Assembly: GCA_002197995.1 (NCBI GenBank)
Contig: NGZR01000002.1
Location: forward strand, 6,696,001-6,760,000
DNA length: 64,000 nt
Direction of reading: 5' to 3'
Source of the DNA: Gaeumannomyces sp. JS-464
Taxonomy: Eukaryota > Ascomycota > Sordariomycetes > Magnaporthales > Magnaporthaceae
Positions 57,641-64,000 of this stretch are shown in pieces. A model generated the notes under the pieces. That model saw only the letters and a list, made by a program, of their open reading frames with translations, made no database searches and had not been told where the DNA came from. The first letter of the stretch is position 1, and every line of letters starts with the position of its first letter. The position numbers and the translations under genes were made by a program.

Positions 57641-59471
57641 AATTTTAACCCGGTGTGCTCCTTATATGTTTATCGCGTATTGAAACGATAGGCTGCGCGG
57701 TTTGCCAGTTCGTAAAACGTTAAGCGTGCACGATACGGCTGGTAAACAAAACCGCTTAGGACTTTAAAAATCTTACGCGTGCGTATTTAAGCAGGTTATA
57801 GCGTGCTTAAGTAAGCTAAACTTGCGTTATGCGTATCGTTAGGATGCGGTTAACTAAGGAGGAGTCGCGTGGATAAAAAGAACGAAAAGTCCCGAGAATG
57901 GCGTGGGACGGCGGCGGCCGGGCCGGCTATTCGTTTAATATGTGCTAACTGCTTAACCGGCCTGCAGTTTTCTTATGCGTTTCGAATCGTTCAGCTTATA
58001 GGTTCGCGAAGCGAAAGCGATGGAAATTAAAAGGCGGTTTAATAATGCGCGAAGGTTGGAGCAATCCGATTGTCGAAGGTTTCGGCGCGCGCGAAGCGCG
58101 CCTTAAGCGATAAGGTGCAAGCCTTCTCATTAGTTGGCAATAAGCACCCCGAACCTTTGCTAGCCTACTTTTTCTGCTCTTTTGGCCCAGTTGCGTTGCC
58201 GACGTCGTTATTAAAAAAAAGTTGGAAAACGCGGTTTAAATAAGGCCAAATAGCCTGTTAAAACCTATTGTGCATCCGGCTTATTTTAGTAGCCAGCAAT
58301 ACCAAAATGGCTGGGTTTCCTTAGCGGCTATTAACAGTGGGTTCGATAGGAAGATTTTTTCAGGGGAAGGTGGCTTACTTCGGTCGCGGTAAAGGAAAAC
58401 GAGGTGTTTAAAGCTCGCGCGGGCAAGCTAACATTTGTAAAGGTTTTAAGAAAAAAATTTAAAAGGAATTTGAAAGCATAACCAAAAACATGGTGGTAAT
58501 TATGCGGTGGTAAACGGCAAGACCTATTTTAACCCCGCTTGCCGGCTTTTAAACAAGCAGGGCTGCATTTAACCTTTTAAAATAGGGACGTCGTAAAGCA
58601 AGCACGCCGCATAGGCTAAAACATGCCATTAGTTTAGGAAAAACGCTTATTTTTTTTCCATTCCATTTGCACATTTAATTTTAACGCTTTCGGCTTTTTA
58701 AATACATATTTTATTTTTGGATATGGCATAGGATCCCTTTTTTTAATAACTAACTAAGCAGTTGGGAGTTTATTTTTAAAAGTGGAAGTTAAAAGCTAAA
58801 CGGACTTCTTTTTAATTTTAAAAACCATTATAATAAAGCTCGTAATTTGTCGACCCAGTTTGGTTACTTGGTATACAACTTTGCAATATCCGGCTTTAAG
58901 GCTTATATATGCACCCACGGCTTTTACTTGCATTTATTACCTGTTCCTTTTATCACTTTTGCAAACTGCTTTTAATTTAAGCTAATTATTTATTATATTA
59001 ATTATTACCCTTCCATTTGTTACACATATCGAAAGCAATGTACGGGGTTAACAGTTCGTTACGTGTCGTCCTTTTTAACCCTTACAGTTATAACATCCCT
59101 CGCAGCGATTATCCGCTTGCCATTCCCATCGCTATGCCCGGTTTTGCCCCCACCTTGCTATTAACACCCACATTGCTCCTTTTAAAGCATAATACAGGTT
59201 TTTATTACAACTTTACGCAAACGGGTTATATTGTTTTTTAAAACACAATAATTACGTGGATCGAATGTGTTAATTACTTTTATCACCTTTTTAACAATAG
59301 CTATTTCATTATAATCGAAATATTTTAAAAGTACGAAGCTTTTAAATTTTATAACATTTTGGAAATTGGAAATAGTTTAGCAATCCCATATTTAGTTAAT
59401 TATTTTAAGTTTAAAAAGCCGAGCAAAGCTTTAAAGCAATTGGGGTGTCCCATATCCTGTACAACGGCTAA
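57641..59471. other. AT-rich sequence with GC patches, no gene recognised
   Basis: The base composition alternates. A patch at 57850-58420 is GC-richer and has a moderately open plus frame (for example VHPAYFSSQQYQNGWVSLAA near 58270-58330), which could be a RIP-damaged single gene or transposon, but I do not recognise it. Confidence 0.3.
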
Positions 59472-59814
59472 TGTTCGTGGCACTCGTGCCGGTACCGGTT
59501 TTTGGGGTGAAAAAGCTCTTATGTTTAATATATATCCAAAAGCTGTCTGTTTTTTAAGTACAAAGAAAAGGCTCATCGTACGAGCCTCGCCTGGTATATA
59601 TATCCCGTGCTGGAGGCCGCGGCGTGCGGTCGTACGAGGCAACTCCCGGTATCGAGATTTGACCTGCGACTCGCACAGCCTCCGTGCATGACTGGTAATT
59701 TCCGCGTTGGAGCCTCCGTGCCGGGGGGACGTTGTTTCCCGCCACGGAGCCCCGAGTCGTGGATCCACCGCATCCGTTGGTAGCTTTGTGCGACTTTTAG
59801 CTGCCTTTCCAACA
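59472..59814 (-). mobile_element. Solo LTR, family B, second copy
   Basis: It starts TGTTCGTGGCACTCG and ends CTGCCTTTCCAACA (343 bp) and is the reverse complement of 34337-34687. The flanking pentamers are GCTAA (59467-59471) and ATTAA (59815-59819), equal if two RIP-type transitions are allowed. It is GC-rich, with intact TG...CA ends, so it is less mutated than the copy in LINE-1. Confidence 0.8.
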
Positions 59815-59824
59815 ATTAAAGTCG

Positions 59825-60139
59825 GTGCTAAAGTCCCGCGTAAAAAACGTAATTGCAAATCTGTTTAATGTGAGGTTCCTAACGCTGGATAATAACTTTA
59901 CGGTTCCGATTAAATCGAAACGCGGGGCACAAAAATCCAACCACGAATTCCTAACTAAAAAAATGTTTATTTTACAGTTAAATCGCAGCAAAAGCGGCGC
60001 CTTTGGGAAATTAAGCAGTATTTCGTTAAAAAAAGCGCATAAAGTAAAAAACCGGCTTTCGTGGCAAATGGAAAGGAATGCTTTTATTATAGTTGTTTAT
60101 AAACCAATTTCCCGTTTGTTAAATCCCTATAATCTTTAA
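59825..60139 (+). other. Open frame of 104 codons in the island, origin unknown
   Basis: A single open frame (MLKSRVKNVIANLFN to LLNPYNL) immediately after the family-B LTR. It is Lys/Asn-rich, with no domain I recognise. The frame may continue an older element that was interrupted by the LTR. Weak support as a gene. Confidence 0.25.
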
Positions 60140-61208
60140 CAAATGCTAAAAACCCGCGGTTTGCACAAACCCGAAAAATTCCAAATTTTACATAAGTTCG
60201 GTCGAAAGATTTGGAAATTATGGAATATTTTTCAATCTTTAAAGTATTAACATCCCGAAGTTCGCATTTTAATTAACTAACTGAGCGTATAACAATAAAA
60301 TGTAAAAAAAAAATTATCTAATGTTTCGAATGCTAACATTAGGTTAGCTATATGCCGCAATGCTCAAATACAGTTCTTTAAACGATAAATGTTTGGAAGT
60401 AAAATTAGGAAGTCGCCTTTTGCCATTATACAAAGCCGCCATTTGAAAGGGCGGCCGGTGGAAACGGATTAACAATAACTGTAGCCTGGGAATAAGCGCC
60501 TGCCATATACGCTTAAAGCCTAAAGCCTGGAACTAGACGGGCTTAGGGGCATAAAAAATAGGCATGCCGCTTTACTCGCGGCAGCTTTACCCGAGTAATA
60601 AAACGATGCCAAGCGTTAGCTTAGGCTAATCACCTGTGATCACCCTGTGACTCACCTTCAAGCACCTGGTACCGCCTGCAGCTCAGGTTTCATCCGCGGC
60701 AGCTCAAGGCCGGCGCTCAACCCGGATTTGGGGGCGAAAGGTTTTGGGGGAGAATATTGAGGTAGGTATCCATGTGCCTGACGGCTGACTCTGTGATCCG
60801 GAGATGAGAACAAAAGCTGCTGAATCCGCCCTCGCGTCTAAGGGAGAGATTTTGCAAGTTCCTGATTGTTCGTAGAGACGGCCTGATCATGCCCGCCTAC
60901 ACCGTCAAGTTAGGAGTGTGCGGCTGATTGGTCGTACTTGTGCAGTGTCGGCGGAATCGGATGCACCGCTAGCATTCTTCAGGAAGGCAAGGGCACCTGA
61001 AAACAAAACGGAATCGGTCTATGCCAGCGGATGCGAGACGTGCACTGATCTAGCCGATGGCGTGTTACCCTTCCCAACTGTAATTAGATCCCGTCCAGGC
61101 AACTCCGTCGCTGTTGGTATGTCAAGAAATCCCGTATCGTATCCGAAGGCCTTACAACCCCTAGCGTCAAGACCTCGAGGAGCCCGACTTCTACTTCATT
61201 CCGAGGCT
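60140..61208. other. Border between island and gene-bearing DNA
   Basis: AT-rich up to about 60630, then a fairly abrupt change to ordinary composition. No gene recognised. The last part should contain the 3' UTR and terminator of TMA7. Confidence 0.4.
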
Positions 61209-61626
<418 letters not shown>

Positions 61627-62347
61627 GGTTCCTGGCAGTTCGTGTGTCTGCGATGTGGTATAGAGATATCTGAGGTTGAGTGCTTCCGAAACGACGAGGA
61701 GTAGCCCCGACGAAAAAGAATCGATGCTTCGCACGCGGCGCTGACACGAGTTTGAGGGTCGGCCCCGGGCGCTACTGCCCCTCCATTCTGATTCTGGGGC
61801 GCCGGCCCGCCAGCCTTGCCTGCCAGTTTGGCCAATCACAGCCACCGATCTGGTGCCTGAGCCCACACCAGCCCCACCCGTCAAAGAAAAGGCTGATGAC
61901 TCGCGCGACTGCGGCTGATGATTTCATGGAATCGGAAAGTCGCATTTTGGCATGGTTCCGGCTTGCTCACCCTCCCATCATCGCCTTTTGTGCGTCTAAT
62001 ATCGCTGCCTGGATCCCCTGCGTCCCTACAACATTTGCGTTTTGCATCGCGGATCTATGAGCAAGCGCTTTCTGAGCTTGCCTGGAGACCGGCAAACGGT
62101 GCGACCGCCTCCGCTCGAAGCGCGCAACGGCACGACCTAAGTCCCCGGACAGAAGAGGGTTCGATCCGATTCGCATTCATCGCATCCATCTCGCTACATA
62201 CGCCAGTGATTCCCGGACATACCCTATCTGACACGCGAAACCCCCGAGCTTCGAAGGCTCGAGAACCTGCGCTCGCCGCCTCGTTCGTTCGCTCTTTTCC
62301 AAGCCGTTGCCGACGCAGACGACGCCAAACGGCGCCCACCAGAAAAC
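61627..62347. promoter_or_regulatory. Shared divergent promoter region of tma7 and prp4
   Basis: 721 bp between the two ATGs, with ordinary composition. It must hold both promoters and 5' UTRs. Short ORFs on both strands have no homology. I could not identify specific binding sites. Confidence 0.6.
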
Positions 62348-64000
62348 ATGGTTTCCTCATCCAGTTCCGATGAAGGCGAGATCGCCGATAAAGGAGGTCA
62401 TGATGTGAAGACATCTACTTTGCCGCATCGTGAGGGAGGCGGTGTTGACCGTTCCAACAGAGACCGCGGCCCCCGCTCGCGTTCACCCGACTACGCCCCG
62501 TCGAGCTACCGATCCGGCTCCCCGCGCGGCTCCAAGCGTGCGCGCGACGACCGCGATTACCACCATGGCGGCTCGAGGAACGGCTTCGACCGCGACCCGC
62601 GACGGTTCCGCGTCCACTACGAAGGCTCGGGCTCGTCATCGCGCCACCAGCCTCGCGGCCGCGGCGGCTACCAGGACCTAGACCGTCCCGAAGGCGCCCA
62701 TGACGACCGCGACTTCCGCTACGACGACTGTGATAATGACAGGTACCCGACAGCAAACGCGCACGCGACCGCAGCAGATCGCCCTACGACCGTCGCGTGG
62801 TGATAGGGGACGGCGCGACGACAGGGGATCCGGGCGCTGGGAGGACGGCCGTCGCGATCAGCGACGCCAGAATGGCTGGGATCAGGCTGAGTCTCACAAG
62901 TATAGTGCCCACTATGACAGACAGTCACGGGATGATACCATGTCCAAGCGGGCCCCTGTGACTGGTCACAGTCACCTCCAAAAGGTCGAGGCTAAATCTG
63001 GTCAAGGTTCTGCGGATAAGCACGGCAGCCAGCCGTCAGAGAGCCCTGCGGAGTACGTTACTCTGTGTCCCGCCAAGATGCCCCGTGGAATTGCGCCCGC
63101 TAACCGTTTCCCGCCCGGCTGCAGGAAAGAAGCCAAAGCAGAGCAAGACAGGCTGGACAACTGGGAGCCGGAGCAGGCGTTCGACGAAGAAGCCGAGATC
63201 GAGCGTCGGCGACGTAGGCGCGAGGAGCTGCTTCGTAAGTCTCGAGGCTCGACCCCGTTGCAGCCACAGCTCCTTGCTCTGCAGACCGAGAAGACGGCCT
63301 CGAGCACGCCCGGATCGGCCCACCTCAACACGCCCCTCAGGACCGAGGTCGGCACACCTCTCTCCGGTAAGCAAGACCCGGTTCTGATAGTCCCCATCCA
63401 TGCAATAGCTGGGCTAACTGGAATAGGTGCTGTCTCCCCTACCATGTCTCCGGCCCTGGCCAGGACGCCGGCACACCCGACGCCCTCGAGCATATCACTG
63501 AACAGGACCTCATGAACACGCACGGCAAGGCCAAGTCTGCTGAGGAGGACGGCCCGTCTGCAGCTGACTATGACCCCACTGTGGATATGCAGGAGGACGG
63601 GCGTCGTGATGAGATGCGGCATGGAAACGTTGGCCTGCATGGAGAAGGACCTGATGCTCAGCTCGAATCAGCTCTTCCCGACGGCGTGGCGGCCGGGCAG
63701 GCCCAGGACGCCGAGCAGGCCAATGCGGACGAGGATGATGACGACTTTGACATGTTCAACGATCCTGTTGAGAGGTATGTTCCACCCAAGAAGGCAGCCG
63801 CTGCGGCGGACGAGGAGGCGGCGCCGCAGCTCGCCAACGGCGGCGGCATCCTCGAAGGCGACGACAAGGATGGATACTACAAGATCAGGCCGGCGAAATT
63901 CTCGACGGGCGGTACCAGCTCCAGTCGGCACTGGGACGGGGCATGTTCTCCGGGGTGGCGCGGGCCTTGGACACGACGACCAAGAAGCTGGTGGCCATCA
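62348..64000 (+). CDS. prp4: Serine/threonine kinase PRP4 (spliceosomal), N-terminal part, with apparent frameshifts
   Basis: It starts MVSSSSSDEGEIADKGG, the usual beginning of fungal PRP4. An Arg/Ser/Asp-rich region follows (RSRSPDYAPSSYRSGSP; RARDRSRSPYDR), then DNWEPEQAFDEEAEIERRRR, an acidic stretch ending DDDDFDMFNDP, and the kinase start with the Gly-loop LGRGMFSGV (about 63925-63951). It is cut by the window end. Introns are 63053-63124 (GTACGT, GCTAAC, CAG) and 63367-63426 (GTAAGC, GCTAAC, TAG). PRP4 kinase phosphorylates U4/U6.U5 tri-snRNP proteins to activate the spliceosome. The frame breaks near 62749, 62795, 63470 and 63893. Each is repaired by one extra G in a G run, and the splice phases then agree. 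Confidence 0.9.

Larger units (their letters stand above)
19880..60630. other. AT-rich RIP-mutated transposon island
   Basis: From about 19880 the sequence becomes extremely AT-rich on both strands and stays so to about 60630, except for small GC-rich insertions. Reading frames of known transposon proteins are recognisable but full of TAA/TAG in place of Gln and Trp codons. Remaining C's are mostly in CpG. Copies of the same element differ mainly by C/T and G/A changes. This is the known result of repeat-induced point mutation in ascomycetes. Confidence 0.9.

Noticed and set aside
19880..60630. Mitochondrial origin of the AT-rich block
   Set aside because: It contains nuclear transposon families with RIP-type transitions and no mitochondrial genes.

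Overview
The window looks like nuclear DNA of a filamentous ascomycete, most likely a Sordariomycete. Genes have short introns (about 60-95 nt) with GTAAGT/GTACGT donors, CTAAC-type branch points and CAG/TAG acceptors. They encode fungus-specific families: a HET domain, a HeLo-type domain, an NLR-type nucleoside-phosphorylase domain, TMA7 and PRP4 kinase. GC-rich gene-bearing flanks (1-19.9 kb and 60.6-64 kb) enclose a very AT-rich block (about 19.9-60.6 kb). The block bears the signature of repeat-induced point mutation (RIP): CAA, CAG and TGG codons have become stops, TpA is abundant, and most remaining C's sit in CpG or CpC.

Left flank (1-19.9 kb). It holds the end of a WW-like protein gene, then three minus-strand genes of the heterokaryon-incompatibility/NLR type: a HeLo-like protein with a pseudokinase, an F-box plus ankyrin protein, and a HET-domain protein with membrane segments. 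Next come a nested pair of LTRs with clean target duplications, a (GA)n tract attached to a LINE 3' end, a small cysteine-rich secreted protein gene, a larger secreted protein gene, a small-heat-shock-protein remnant, two abutting gene fragments (one a PNP_UDP domain), another LINE 3' end, and a small two-exon gene at the island's edge.

AT-rich island (19.9-60.6 kb). I see no living gene; it is a transposon graveyard. Using target-site duplications (TSDs) I could unpick the nesting. A Fot1/Pogo-type DNA transposon is split by a LINE (LINE-1, forward), which is split by a second, inverted copy of the same LINE. The forward LINE carries a solo LTR, and the Pogo tail carries a complete 578-bp TRIM-like element with 118-bp LTRs. 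Then follow a second Pogo-like copy, a MULE transposase remnant, a 175-bp LINE-1 3' fragment with a perfect 14-bp TSD, and two consecutive near-full-length copies of a second LINE (LINE-2: zinc-knuckle ORF1, reverse transcriptase, RNase H). Each LINE-2 copy carries private solo LTRs, and the other copy shows the empty site. Small late insertions stayed GC-rich while larger ones were heavily mutated.

Right flank (60.6-64 kb). TMA7 (minus) and PRP4 kinase (plus) are divergent around a shared intergenic region. PRP4 runs off the window.

Almost every longer gene carries single-base frameshifts, mostly one G or C lost from a GG/CC or GGG/CCC run. The housekeeping gene PRP4 alone has four. This points to base-level errors in the assembly rather than mass pseudogenisation, and the protein models here should be read with that in mind.
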